From Endozoicomonas sp. G2_2 (GTDB taxonomy: Bacteria; Pseudomonadota; Gammaproteobacteria; Nevskiales; Salinisphaeraceae), in the NCBI RefSeq assembly GCF_017744135.1, contig NZ_JAGHQU010000012.1:1-64000 (forward strand): 64,000 nt of DNA. Direction: 5' to 3'. The notes beneath the pieces are model-generated. The model ran no database searches and was not told the origin of the DNA. It was given only the letters and a program-made list of their open reading frames with translations. The translations under genes and the position numbers were made by a program. Shown in pieces: positions 38,325 to 49,200 of the stretch. Positions within the stretch are counted from its first letter, which is position 1. Each line of letters begins with the position of its first letter.

Positions 38325-38599
38325 CCGGCCAGTGTAGCCAATACAGCCGGGCGGCTGCAGGGGCGCAGTGGCGGCGCGCGCGTGGCCGATCACGATTTCA
38401 TCGCGCCGGATTCGATCGTGTGCGCGATGTCGTCGACCTGTCACAGCGCCGGTTCAGGCTATGCCAGCAACAGGATGACGACGGCGCGGGCGCTCAGGAG
38501 TCGCAGCGTCTCGCGACAGGCCAACGACGAAAGCGGCGCCCCTCGGGCCCGGCGCTCGTAGCCCATCCGCCCGAACAACAACTTTTGCAGGTAGACCCC

Positions 38600-38974
38600 A
38601 TGATCACGAACTCGGAACTGCAGCCCCACGAGCTGGAAGAATTTCTGGCGCGAATGGCGCGGCGCTATTTCAGCGCGGATGCCCTATCGGATACCGAGTC
38701 GCCCGAGCGTATCGCGGCACGGGTGATGTCGGCCGGTACCTATCGCGATGTCTGTGAACTGATCGATCTCGCCGGGCGTGCCTACCTCGCGCACGTATTC
38801 GTCACCGCGCCGTATCACTGGTTTTCGCAACCGGCGCGGGAATACTGGCAGCGCCATCTCAGGCTCGGCCCGCCCATGCCACGAACATCGCGCGCCAAAC
38901 CCGCCACCCCGGGTGGGGCGTTCGTGCCGGCGACCATGCCTGGTGAACCCGATCCCATTGTGCGTGTGCACTGA
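38600..38974 (+). CDS. Uncharacterised protein
   Basis: 124 aa from ATG 38600. It begins MITNSELQPHELEEFLARMARRYF-like and is helical for its first 90 residues, then has a Pro/Ala-rich tail with no signal peptide or membrane span. The longer frame to 37838 lies antisense to the ATPase gene and is rejected. I do not recognise a family. It is divergent from the ATPase gene, with a 275-nt gap in which I see no other structure. Confidence 0.55.
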   Translation: MITNSELQPHELEEFLARMARRYFSADALSDTESPERIAARVMSAGTYRDVCELIDLAGRAYLAHVFVTAPYHWFSQPAREYWQRHLRLGPPMPRTSRAKPATPGGAFVPATMPGEPDPIVRVH

Positions 38975-39121
38975 GCGAGCGCTTTCCACAGTTGCCGTGC
39001 ACAACCCTGTGGATAGTGTGGCGTGGTGGGCGCACGGCGTGGCTGCGTGCGCGTTGCCGAATCTTTGACCATTGCCGGGCGGGCCGGCGCGGTTGCGCAA
39101 TCGAACGGCGCGCCCGCCCGG

Positions 39122-39274
39122 TCAGCTGTTCTGGCGGGTGGGCATGTCGGCCTGTGTGTAGACCTTGCGCTCGCGCAGACGCTTCTTTTTCTTCTTCTGC
39201 TCGTACATCACTTCATCGGCGCGTTTTAGCAGGCTGTCGAAGCTCTCCTTGCGCGGCGCGCCGCTCGTGGCGTG
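39122..39274 (-). pseudogene. Remnant of a GGDEF-type C terminus
   Basis: On the minus strand the frame ending at 39122 reads SFDSLLKRADEVMYEQKKKKKR and then a tail to QADMPTRQNS. That matches the last helix of GGDEF diguanylate cyclase domains (A-L-L-x-R-A-D-x-A-M-Y-x-x-K). The rest of the domain, including GGEEF, is missing upstream. It is a 50-codon fragment with no start, so a gene remnant is inferred. The rest of the 366-bp gap 38975-39340 is without a gene. Confidence 0.5.
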
Positions 39275-39340
39275 TCCAGATTGAAACCAAACTCGTGTGG
39301 CCCCGTTTGCGTTGCAGCTTCGAGTCCTTTCTGCGAGTTC

Positions 39341-39793
39341 TCAGGCGCGATCGTCCTTAGGCGAATCCATCACGAGATAGGTCGTGATCGCGCTGACGTG
39401 CGGGTGGGTGCCGAGCGCGTCGGTATGAAAGCGCTTGTAGCTGTCGAGATCCGTGCTCTCCACCCGCAGCAGATATTCGAACGTTCCGGCCACCTTGTGG
39501 CATTCCACCACCTCATCGGCGTGCCGCATTGCGGTTTCGAAGTCCTCCAGTGCGGCCTTGGTATGCGAAGACAGGCCCACGCTGACGTAGGTGACGAAGC
39601 CGTGGCCGAGGCGCTCGCGATCGGTCACGGCGCGATAGCCGCGAATGATGCCCTTGCGCTCGAGCTCCTGGATGCGGCGCAGACAGGTCGAAGCCGAAAG
39701 ATGCACGCGCTCGGCGAGATCCACGTTGCTCACCCGGCCGTCGTGCTTGAGTTCGTGCAGGATTCGACGATCCGAAGCGTCTATTTTGACCAT
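39341..39793 (-). CDS. Lrp/AsnC-family regulator
   Basis: 150 aa: N-terminal HTH (ILHELKHDGRVSNVDLAERVHLSASTCLRRI in pieces) and a C-terminal ligand domain (RAM) with FEYLLRVESTDLDSYKRF. Start ATG 39793; the TTG at 39802 is not needed. It is divergent from a LysE-type exporter, the usual pairing in which an Lrp protein turns on export of an amino acid when it is in excess. Confidence 0.92.
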   Translation of the reverse strand: MVKIDASDRRILHELKHDGRVSNVDLAERVHLSASTCLRRIQELERKGIIRGYRAVTDRERLGHGFVTYVSVGLSSHTKAALEDFETAMRHADEVVECHKVAGTFEYLLRVESTDLDSYKRFHTDALGTHPHVSAITTYLVMDSPKDDRA

Positions 39794-39894
39794 GACGTGC
39801 AAAAGTTACAGAAATGAGGCGTAAATAAGACCATATCCTGCGCGAAGTCCGGCGTAAAATTGCGGCATACTTCATCGCAGCGCGTGGGTACACC

Positions 39895-40494
39895 ATGACC
39901 TTGTCCGTGTCGGCCGCTCTTTTCGGCTTCGCATTCGTGACCACGGTAACGCCGGGTCCGAACAACCTGATGCTGATGGCGTCGGGCGCCAATTTCGGGT
40001 TTCGCAGGACGCTGCCGCACATGCTCGGTATCGTCGCGGGCCTGACGGTACTGACCCTGCTTGCGGGCGCCGGGTTGATGGCGCTCTTCGACGCGTTTCC
40101 TGCCGTGCGCACGGTGCTGCAAGGCGTTTCCATCGCGTACCTGCTCTGGCTGGCCTGGAAGGTTGCCACGGCCGCGCCGGTCAAAGCGGCATCGTCGGGT
40201 GGCCGACCGATGACGTTCGTTCAGGCGGCCGCGTTCCAGTGGGTGAACCCGAAGGCGTGGGCGATCGGTCTGTCGGCGATCACGATCTACGCGCCGGATC
40301 GCTCGTTGCTGTCCGTCACACTGGTGGCGGTCGCGTTCGCGGTGGTGTGTTTTCCGGCGATCTCGATCTGGGCCTGGCTGGGCACGGTGGTGCGCCAGTG
40401 GCTGTCGAGCACCGGCCGGCGGCAGGTATTCAATATCGCCATGGCGGCGCTGCTGGTCGCCTCGCTCTATCCGGTCCTGGGATTTCACGGGTGA
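39895..40494 (+). CDS. LysE/RhtB-family amino acid exporter
   Basis: 199 aa, six hydrophobic segments. The start FGFAFVTTVTPGPNNLMLMASGANFGF and the AAFQWVNPKAWAI segment are family marks. Likely exports an amino acid under control of the divergent Lrp-type gene; the 101-nt intergenic region should hold the operator. The substrate is not visible. Confidence 0.92.
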   Translation: MTLSVSAALFGFAFVTTVTPGPNNLMLMASGANFGFRRTLPHMLGIVAGLTVLTLLAGAGLMALFDAFPAVRTVLQGVSIAYLLWLAWKVATAAPVKAASSGGRPMTFVQAAAFQWVNPKAWAIGLSAITIYAPDRSLLSVTLVAVAFAVVCFPAISIWAWLGTVVRQWLSSTGRRQVFNIAMAALLVASLYPVLGFHG

Positions 40495-40610
40495 GCAGCG
40501 GCGAGGCTGGCCCGCCCGGCGGCGCTACCGCTGCGATGGTTCGCATCTCCGTATCGCGGTTGGAGCCGATGTACGGCAAACGCCGGCGGATCGTCGATAG
40601 GGACTGACGC

Positions 40611-40642
40611 AAAAAAGCCCCGGTCGTTCGACCGGGGCTTTC
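40611..40642 (-). terminator. Terminator for ettA
   Basis: AAGCCCCGGTC-GTTC-GACCGGGGCTT, an 11-bp stem. On the minus strand it is followed by TTTTTT (complement of 40611-40616), 23 bp after the ettA stop. It can also serve the exporter gene from the other side. Confidence 0.88.
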
Positions 40643-40664
40643 AGTCACCGAGCGAGGGCGGAGA

Positions 40665-42326
<1,662 letters not shown>

Positions 42327-42449
42327 GATTACGCGGCCTCGGTATGAAAAGAGCGCCAGTGTAAGCCAACTGCGATGCCGACTGAATGCCGCGCGCTACA
42401 GACAGGTCGCTATCGGGCGGCGCAAAAATAACGTTATGACCGATCAATC

Positions 42450-42485
42450 TAAGAGCGCGCCTTTAAAATAACGCGAACGCTCTTA
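42450..42485. promoter_or_regulatory. Inverted repeat upstream of cysH
   Basis: TAAGAGCG at 42450-42457 and CGCTCTTA at 42478-42485 are perfect 8-bp arms 20 nt apart, about 80 bp before cysH. A perfect palindrome ATAACGTTAT is at 42427-42436. The arms and spacer are AT-rich compared with surroundings, fitting a promoter/operator; binding by CysB is not shown. Confidence 0.45.
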
Positions 42486-42563
42486 TCATTAGGCGTATTC
42501 GCACACGCGCGATGGCTGCCTATCGTCATCGGCGCACGCAGAACACCGGAACGAGGACAGAAC

Positions 42564-43193
42564 ATGCAAGTCGATGTCGCAAACGCCAATGCCGAACTCG
42601 AAGGCAAGCACCCTAAGGAAATCGTCGAATGGGCGGTCGGCCTCGGGGGCAAGACCATCGTGACCACCAACTTCGGCCCGGACGAGGCCGTGATCCTGCA
42701 TCTGGCGACTCAGGTCCAGCCGGATATGGACGTGGTCTGGATCGACTCCGGCTATGCCACGCGCAAGACCTATCTGTTCGCCGAGAAGCTGATCAACGAT
42801 CTGAACCTCAACGTGCACGTGTTCAATCCGTTGTCCTCGGCCGCGCGTCGTGATGCGCTCATGGGCATCCCGGATGTGGACGACCCGCAGCACGAGGAAT
42901 TCACCCGTCAGGTCAAGCTCGAGCCGTTCGGCCGCGCGATGAAGGCCATGGCGCCGGATGTCTGGCTGACGGCGGTTCGTCGTGATCAGACCGAATTCCG
43001 CAAGAACATGGATATCGTCACCCAGGATTCGCCCGATGCGGTCGTGAAAGTCGCGCCGGTACTGGAGTGGACGGCCGACGACATGGCGGCCTATCGCGAG
43101 AAGCACGGCCTGCCGAACGAAACCAACTACTACGATCCGACCAAGGTGCTGGGCAACCGCGAATGCGGCCTGCATAACCGCTTTACGGCGTAG
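42564..43193 (+). CDS. cysH: Phosphoadenylyl-sulfate (PAPS) reductase
   Basis: 209 aa. It has the PP-loop-type nucleotide region (TTNFGPDEAVILHLA), W-I-D-S-G-Y and the catalytic Cys in ECGLH near residue 202. The two CC pairs of APS reductases (iron-sulfur binding) are absent, so PAPS is the likely substrate. It is shorter than E. coli CysH (about 244 aa) because of a shorter N terminus. No cysDN, cysC or cysIJ is nearby. It stands alone between ettA and mltF with its own terminator. Confidence 0.9.
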   Translation: MQVDVANANAELEGKHPKEIVEWAVGLGGKTIVTTNFGPDEAVILHLATQVQPDMDVVWIDSGYATRKTYLFAEKLINDLNLNVHVFNPLSSAARRDALMGIPDVDDPQHEEFTRQVKLEPFGRAMKAMAPDVWLTAVRRDQTEFRKNMDIVTQDSPDAVVKVAPVLEWTADDMAAYREKHGLPNETNYYDPTKVLGNRECGLHNRFTA

Positions 43194-43230
43194 TCGCCAT
43201 GGTCTGAACGCTGTCTCGCAGCGTCGATCG

Positions 43231-43266
43231 GAAAAGCCGCAGGCGTTATCGCCTGCGGCTTTTTTC
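43231..43266. terminator. Bidirectional terminator between cysH and mltF
   Basis: AGCCGCAGGC-GTTATC-GCCTGCGGCT with AAAA on the left and TTTTT on the right. It serves cysH on the plus strand and mltF on the minus strand. Confidence 0.9.
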
Positions 43267-43283
43267 ATGCGTGTCGGGTCGCG

Positions 43284-44750
43284 CTAGAACGCCGGTGAGT
43301 CGATCGATATCGACGGGCTCTCGGCGATATCCGTACCGGCTGGCGACTCTTCCTCGTCCAGTGCCGGCGGTTCCTGGGTGGTGCGGTTGTTCGTCATCCA
43401 GGTGAGGATGTCGAAATAGGCCCGGATGTTGCCCACATAGGCCGCGGCCTCGTGCCCGCGCGCATAGCCGTAGCGGGTCTGGGCGATATAGCGCTCCTGG
43501 GTCAGCCACGGCAGGGCGTCGCGCAGATTCACCCACAGATTGGGATCGCGTCCCCGCGCTTCGAGCAGCCGGCGCGCGTCCATCACATGCCCGTAGCCGA
43601 CGTTGTAGGCGGCCAGGGCGAACCAGGTCCGGTCGGGCTGGTCGATCTCCTCGGGCATGCGCTTGAGCATGCGGATGAAATAACGCGCGCCGCCGTCGAT
43701 GCTCTGGGCCGGGTCGCGACGATTGGTCACGTTCATGTCGGAGGCAGCCGCCCGGGTGAGCATCATGATGCCGCGCACGGTGGTCGGGCTGACCGCGTTC
43801 TTGTCCCAGTGGGATTCCTGGTAGCCGATGGCGGCGAGCAGGCGCCAGTCGAGGTCGTACTCGTCGGCGGCGCGCTTGAAATAGCCTTCCCAGAGATGCA
43901 GCCGGTTGTCGACTTGGCGCGCGAACTCGTGGCCGCCGACAAAGCCCAGGCGTTTGACGTGTCCGAAATAACGGTCGCGCAGGATATGCAGGCGACCGTT
44001 GGCCTTGGTTTCCTCGAGATAGGCGATGGCTTCGTTGTAGAGCGTGTCGTCGACGCTTTCGTCGCCGTTGCCGGCCATGGCCCAGGCGGTCTTCTGGCGG
44101 ACGTTGTCGAGATCGAAGGCCACGCGCAGTTTCGGGTAATAGCGCTGATTCATGGCCACGATGTCGGCGTTGGCGATGGTGGCCGCGATGTCGCCCTCGG
44201 CGACGCGATCCATCAGTTCTTCGGTGTTGGCCTGCGGATCGATGGTGAATTCCACATCCGGCCGGTTCGCGCGCAGCCAGTCGGCCAGGGCGGTGTGGGC
44301 CGGCAGCACGAGATCGCCCGACAGATCGGCCAGCGTCTTGGGCTTGTGCTTGTACACGCGGTAGACGACTTCGAGGTCGGCTTCGTCGTAGGGCGGGGTG
44401 AAGCGCACCCGCTGTCGGCGGGGTTCGCTGACGGCCACGCCGACGCCGATATGCGCGTGCCCGTTGGCGATGGCGTCGAGTACGGCCTGCTGATCGGGCA
44501 GCACGATCATCTCGAAGCGCAGGCCGAGTTTTTGCGCAAAGTCGCGGATCAGGTCGTACTCGAAGCCGGTCGGCCCGTCGGCATCGAGATAATAGGTGCT
44601 GGCGGAGTTCACCGTTGCCACGCGCAATGTGCCGAGGGTGTCGATCTGTTCGAGCAGGCCCGGCCGGGACACGCAAGTGCCCAGCGCGAGCGCAAGTGCG
44701 ACGACCGTGAGCAGCTGCAGACAGCGCAGCAGTTCGCGCAGGCCGGTCAT
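43284..44750 (-). CDS. mltF: Membrane-bound lytic murein transglycosylase F
   Basis: 488 aa. An N-terminal hydrophobic export signal (VVALALALGTCVS) is followed by a solute-binding-like domain (about residues 35-260: LRVATVNSASTYY, GFEYDLIRDFAQKLG) and an SLT domain with LAAIGYQESHWDKNAVSPTTVRGIMMLT, whose Glu is the catalytic acid. The signal-region Cys could be lipidated, but GTC is not an ideal lipobox. It cuts peptidoglycan glycan strands. mltF next to purL is a known gammaproteobacterial arrangement and is seen here on opposite strands with a tRNA between. Confidence 0.94.
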   Translation of the reverse strand: MTGLRELLRCLQLLTVVALALALGTCVSRPGLLEQIDTLGTLRVATVNSASTYYLDADGPTGFEYDLIRDFAQKLGLRFEMIVLPDQQAVLDAIANGHAHIGVGVAVSEPRRQRVRFTPPYDEADLEVVYRVYKHKPKTLADLSGDLVLPAHTALADWLRANRPDVEFTIDPQANTEELMDRVAEGDIAATIANADIVAMNQRYYPKLRVAFDLDNVRQKTAWAMAGNGDESVDDTLYNEAIAYLEETKANGRLHILRDRYFGHVKRLGFVGGHEFARQVDNRLHLWEGYFKRAADEYDLDWRLLAAIGYQESHWDKNAVSPTTVRGIMMLTRAAASDMNVTNRRDPAQSIDGGARYFIRMLKRMPEEIDQPDRTWFALAAYNVGYGHVMDARRLLEARGRDPNLWVNLRDALPWLTQERYIAQTRYGYARGHEAAAYVGNIRAYFDILTWMTNNRTTQEPPALDEEESPAGTDIAESPSISIDSPAF

Positions 44751-44931
44751 GGCACAGGGCGGTATGAACAGCGTTGCGGCGGGCGCTGTGGCGAAACAGT
44801 GGTCATGGCGTCAGGCTATCTTGCACGCGAGTGTTGGGAAAGCCGGCGTTATCCTTTAACATACGCGACTTCTTGACGGGCCACCGGCAAGCGTAGCGCC
44901 GCAAAAGCGCCGGTAGGCTGAACGAGTTTTA

Positions 44932-45022
44932 GGAGAGGTACCGAAGCGGTCATAACGGCACCGACTCGAAATCGGTTGGGGGCTGACGCCCCACGTGGGT
45001 TCGAATCCCACCCTCTCCGCCA
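44932..45022 (+). tRNA. tRNA-Ser(CGA)
   Basis: 91 nt including encoded CCA. The 7-bp acceptor stem GGAGAGG / CCTCTCC has discriminator G and CCA at 45020-45022. The anticodon stem ACCGA / TCGGT has loop CTCGAAA with anticodon CGA (reads UCG). A long variable arm (GGGGC-TGAC-GCCCC) marks a class II tRNA, and the T-loop GTTCGAATC is canonical. Confidence 0.96.
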
Positions 45023-45055
45023 TTTTTCTCGCCTTCATCAAAGCCCGGCCTGCCC

Positions 45056-45424
45056 ATGCCCACAGCGGACTCCAAGCAGCGGCTCTACCGCGTGGCTTTC
45101 TTCAATCAGGGTGAAGTCTACGAGGTGTTCGCGCGCTCGGTCTCGCAGGGCGCGCTGTTCGGGTTCATCGAGATCGAGAAGCTGGTCTTTGGTGAGCGCT
45201 CCTCGGTGGTCATCGACCCTTCGGAAGAAAAGCTCGCCAGCGAATTCGCGGACGTCGAGCGCTCCTATATCCCGATGCATTCGGTGATTCGCATCGACGA
45301 GGTCACCCGTCGCGGCACGGCCCGGGTCACGCCCGCCGACGGCGACAGCAAGGTACGCCCGTTCCCGGTTTATACCCGCCAGACGCCGTCAGGCAATAAC
45401 CACGGCCCGGGCGGTGGCGCGTGA
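45056..45424 (+). CDS. DUF1820-family protein
   Basis: 122 aa. Family features are YRVAFFNQGEVYEVFARSV, the GALFGFIEIEKLVFG helix and a beta-rich SYIPMHSVIRIDEVTRRG. The last 20 residues are Gly/Pro-rich. Function is unknown; the family is mainly found in gammaproteobacteria. It lies between tRNA-Ser and the MBL gene, both downstream in the same direction. Confidence 0.88.
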   Translation: MPTADSKQRLYRVAFFNQGEVYEVFARSVSQGALFGFIEIEKLVFGERSSVVIDPSEEKLASEFADVERSYIPMHSVIRIDEVTRRGTARVTPADGDSKVRPFPVYTRQTPSGNNHGPGGGA

Positions 45425-45463
45425 ATCGCGCATGACGACGGCATGAGCGACAACGGGGGCGCC

Positions 45464-46231
45464 ATGCGTTTCGCGCTGCTCGGCAGCGGCAGCAAGGGTA
45501 ATGCGCTGGTCGTCGAATACGGCGCCACGCGCTTGCTGATCGACTGCGGCTTTTCCGCGCGCGAGATCGAAAAACGCCTCGCGCGGTTGCAGCTCCTGCC
45601 GGCGGATATCGACGCGCTGGTCATCACGCACGAGCACGACGACCACTGGCGGGGGGTATCGCGTTTCTCGCGTCGCCACGAGATACCGGTTTGGCTCACG
45701 CCCGGCACCCGGGCCGCCAAGGCCCACGACGCGTTGGCGGCCATCGAGCTGTATTCGCCGCACGAACCGTTCGCCATCGGCGATCTGGAACTGTTTCCCT
45801 ATCCGGTGCCGCACGACGCGCGCGAACCCGCGCAGCTGGTCGTGGGCAACGGCGACAAGCGGCTGGGCATCCTCTCGGACAGCGGTTATGCGACGCCGCA
45901 TGTGCGCGAGATGATCGACGCCTGCGATGCGCTGGTGCTCGAGTGCAATCACGACCCGGAGATGCTGGCCACGGGCCCGTATCCGCCGTCGCTTAAGCGT
46001 CGGGTCGCCGGCAAGCTCGGCCATCTGAGCAACGGCCAAGCCGCCGAGCTGCTTACCCAAATCGATGCCACGAGCCTGCAGCAGCTGGTCGTGGCCCATA
46101 TCAGTGAAAGCAACAACCGCCCGGAATTGGCCCAGGCCGCGCTCGCCGAAGCGCTGTCGACCACGGCCGACTGGGTGCATGTCGCCAATCAACGCGAGGG
46201 TCTGTCGTGGCGCAGTCTGGTCAACCGGTAG
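45464..46231 (+). CDS. MBL-fold metallo-hydrolase (WalJ/YycJ type)
   Basis: 255 aa from ATG 45464, which has GGGGGC upstream and aligns with the family start MRFALLGSGSKGNAL; ATG 45443 would add 7 residues. The metal motif HEHDDHWRG is intact, with further ligands in SDSGYATPHVREM and VVAHISESN. WalJ-like proteins are 5'-exonuclease-like MBL enzymes linked to DNA replication or repair. Its stop lies 25 nt inside the purL start, suggesting coupling. Confidence 0.88.
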   Translation: MRFALLGSGSKGNALVVEYGATRLLIDCGFSAREIEKRLARLQLLPADIDALVITHEHDDHWRGVSRFSRRHEIPVWLTPGTRAAKAHDALAAIELYSPHEPFAIGDLELFPYPVPHDAREPAQLVVGNGDKRLGILSDSGYATPHVREMIDACDALVLECNHDPEMLATGPYPPSLKRRVAGKLGHLSNGQAAELLTQIDATSLQQLVVAHISESNNRPELAQAALAEALSTTADWVHVANQREGLSWRSLVNR

Positions 46232-49200
46232 GCGAATCCGCCATTGCTTCCGTTCATGTCATCGCCGGCAAGCCGGCTCTGGCGGAATTCGAGCTCGAAC
46301 GCCTGCGCGGCGGCCTCGCCGGCGCCGGTATCGACGTCGCCAGCCTGGTGGCGCGCGAAGTGTTCGTGGCCGCATTCGCCGAAACCCCGGATGCCGACAC
46401 CTGGCAACGGCTGCTCGCCGTGCTCGGTGTCAGGGACGACGACAACGTCCCCGAAGGCGTGATCGCGATTCCGCGGCTGGGCACTGTCTCGCCGTGGTCG
46501 ACCAAGTCCGAGGACATCGCCCATAACAGCGGTCTGGTCGGGCTCATGCGCCTCGAACGCGGCGTGGTGTTCTCGTTCGGCAGCACGCCGGATTTCGAAG
46601 CACTCGCACAGAGCGGCGTGTTGCACGACCCGATGACCCAGTCGCTGCTGCCCAATGCCGAGCGCCTGCCGCGGCTGTTCGACACGCTCGCCCGTCGCGG
46701 GCTGCGTCGTGTGCCGCTGGCGAAAGAAGGCGTTTCAGCGCTGCAGGCTGCCAATCGCGACTGGGGCCTGGCGCTCGCGGACGAGGAGATCGAATACCTC
46801 GCCGAGCAGTATCGCGCCCTCGATCGCGACCCGACCGACGTCGAACTGATGATGTTCGGCCAGATTAACTCCGAGCACTGCCGGCACAAGATCTTCAACG
46901 CCGAATTCACTATCGACGGCGAGACCCGCGCCAAGTCGCTGTTCGACATGATCCGCGACTCGCACCGCGCACGGCCCGAAGGCGTGCTCTCGGCCTATCG
47001 CGATAACGCCGCGGTCATCGAAGGCCACAGCGCGACCCGCCAGCTGGTGGGCGCGGATCGGGTCTATCGCTTGCACGAAGAACCCGTGCATATCCTGATG
47101 AAGGTGGAAACCCACAACCACCCGACCGCGATTGCGCCCAATCCGGGTGCCGCGACCGGCGCGGGCGGCGAGATTCGCGACGAAGCCGCGACCGGCCGGG
47201 GCGGCAAGCCGAAGGCCGGGCTGAGCGGTTTTTCGGTATCGGATCTGCGCCTGCCGGACGATATCCAGCCCTGGGAAACCGACGACAGCCGGCCGCCGCA
47301 GGTCGCTACGCCGCTCGACATCATGTTCGAAGGCCCGATCGGCGCGGCGCGCTACAACAACGAGTTCGGCCGCCCGGCGCTGGGCGGCTATTTCCGCAGC
47401 TTCCAGTACCAGTCGAAAGAAACCGGCCTGCGCGGCTATCACAAGCCGATCATGATCGCCGGCGGCATGGGCAACGTCCGGCCCGACGACGTGGAAAAAC
47501 ATGCGGTGCCGGTCGATGCCGCGCTGATCGTGCTCGGCGGCCCGGCCATGCTCATCGGCCTTGGCGGCGGGGCGGCCTCGTCGATGGCCAGCGGCACGTC
47601 CTCGGCCGAACTCGATTTCGCCTCCGTGCAGCGCGCCAATCCGGAAATGGAGCGCCGCTGCCAGGAAGTCGTCGAGGGCTGTATCGCGCTCGGTAGCGAC
47701 AACCCCATCGCCTCGATTCACGACGTGGGCGCGGGCGGGCTGTCCAACGCGCTGCCCGAAATCATCGACGCCGACGATCGCGGCGGACGTATCCGCCTGC
47801 GCGACGTGGACGCGGCCGATGTGAGCCTGTCGCCGATGGAAATCTGGTGCAACGAATCGCAGGAGCGCTATGTGCTCGCGATCGCGGCCGACCAGCTCGG
47901 CGCCTTCGAAGCGCTGTGCGCGCGCGAGCGCTGCCCGTATGCGGTGGTCGGTCGTGCGACGGCCGAGCCGCTGCTGCAGGTCGAGGATGCGGACGCCGAC
48001 AGCGACGATGCACGCTACCCGGTCGACATGCCCATGGGCGTGCTGCTCGGGCGCACGCCCCAGATGCAGCGTGATGTCGAACACCAGCAGGTCGAATTGC
48101 CGCGCTGGGATCACGGCAGCATCGCGATCGCAGACGCCGTCGAGCGCGTGCTGCGCGTGCCGAGTGTGGCCAGCAAATCGTTCCTGATCACCATCGGCGA
48201 TCGCAGCGTGGGCGGCATGACGGCGCGCGACCAGATGGTCGGGCCCTGGCAGGTGCCGGTGGCCGACGTGGCGGTGACCACCACGGCCTATACCGGTGAT
48301 GCCGGCGAAGCGATGGCCATGGGCGAGCGCGCGCCGCTTGCGCTGATCGACGCCGCGGCCTCCGGGCGCATGGCGGTGGGCGAGGCGGTGACCAATATCG
48401 CCGCCGCGCGTATCGACAACCTGACCGATATCCGCCTGTCCGCGAACTGGATGGCGGCCTGCGGCGAGCCGGGCGAAGATGCACGTCTGTACGACACCGT
48501 GCAGGCGGTCGGCGAACAGCTGTGCAGCGAACTCGGCCTGGCCATTCCGGTCGGCAAGGATTCGCTGTCCATGCGTAGCGTCTGGAACGACGAGAACGGT
48601 GACGAGCGGCGCATGAGCGCACCGCTGTCCTTGATTGTCTCGGCTTTCGCGCCGGTCAGCGCCGCGCGCGCCACGCTCACGCCGCAGCTGATCGCACCGG
48701 CCGACGCGCCGACCGCGCTCGTGCTCGCGGATCTCGGCAACGGCCGGAACCGCCTCGGCGGCAGCGCCTTCGCCCAGGCCTTCGGCGCGCTGGGCGACAG
48801 TGCGCCTGACGTCGATCAGCCCAAGCAGCTGCGCCAGTTCTTTACGGTGATCCAGCGTTTGGCCGGCGAGAACCGGATCAAGGCCTATCACGATCGCAGC
48901 GACGGCGGCCTGCTGGCCTGCGTGGCCGAAATGGTCTTTGCCGGGCGTGCGGGCGCGCAGATCGCGCTCGACGATCTCGGCGACGATGCACTGGCTACGC
49001 TGTTCAACGAAGAACTCGGCGCGGTGCTGCAGGTCGGTCGCGACGATGCCTCGGTCGTGGTCGGCGAACTGCGCGCGGCCGGTCTGACCGCGCACACGAT
49101 CGGCGATGTGGTTGCAGATCAACGGCTGACGATTTCGCAGGCCGGCACGACGCTGTTCGATGCCCCGCGCGCCGATCTGCAGCGCACTTGGGCAGCCACG

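Noticed and set aside
37838-38974. 378-codon frame extending the small 38600 gene upstream
   Set aside because: Its first two thirds are antisense to the DUF815 ATPase; only the part from ATG 38600 is kept.
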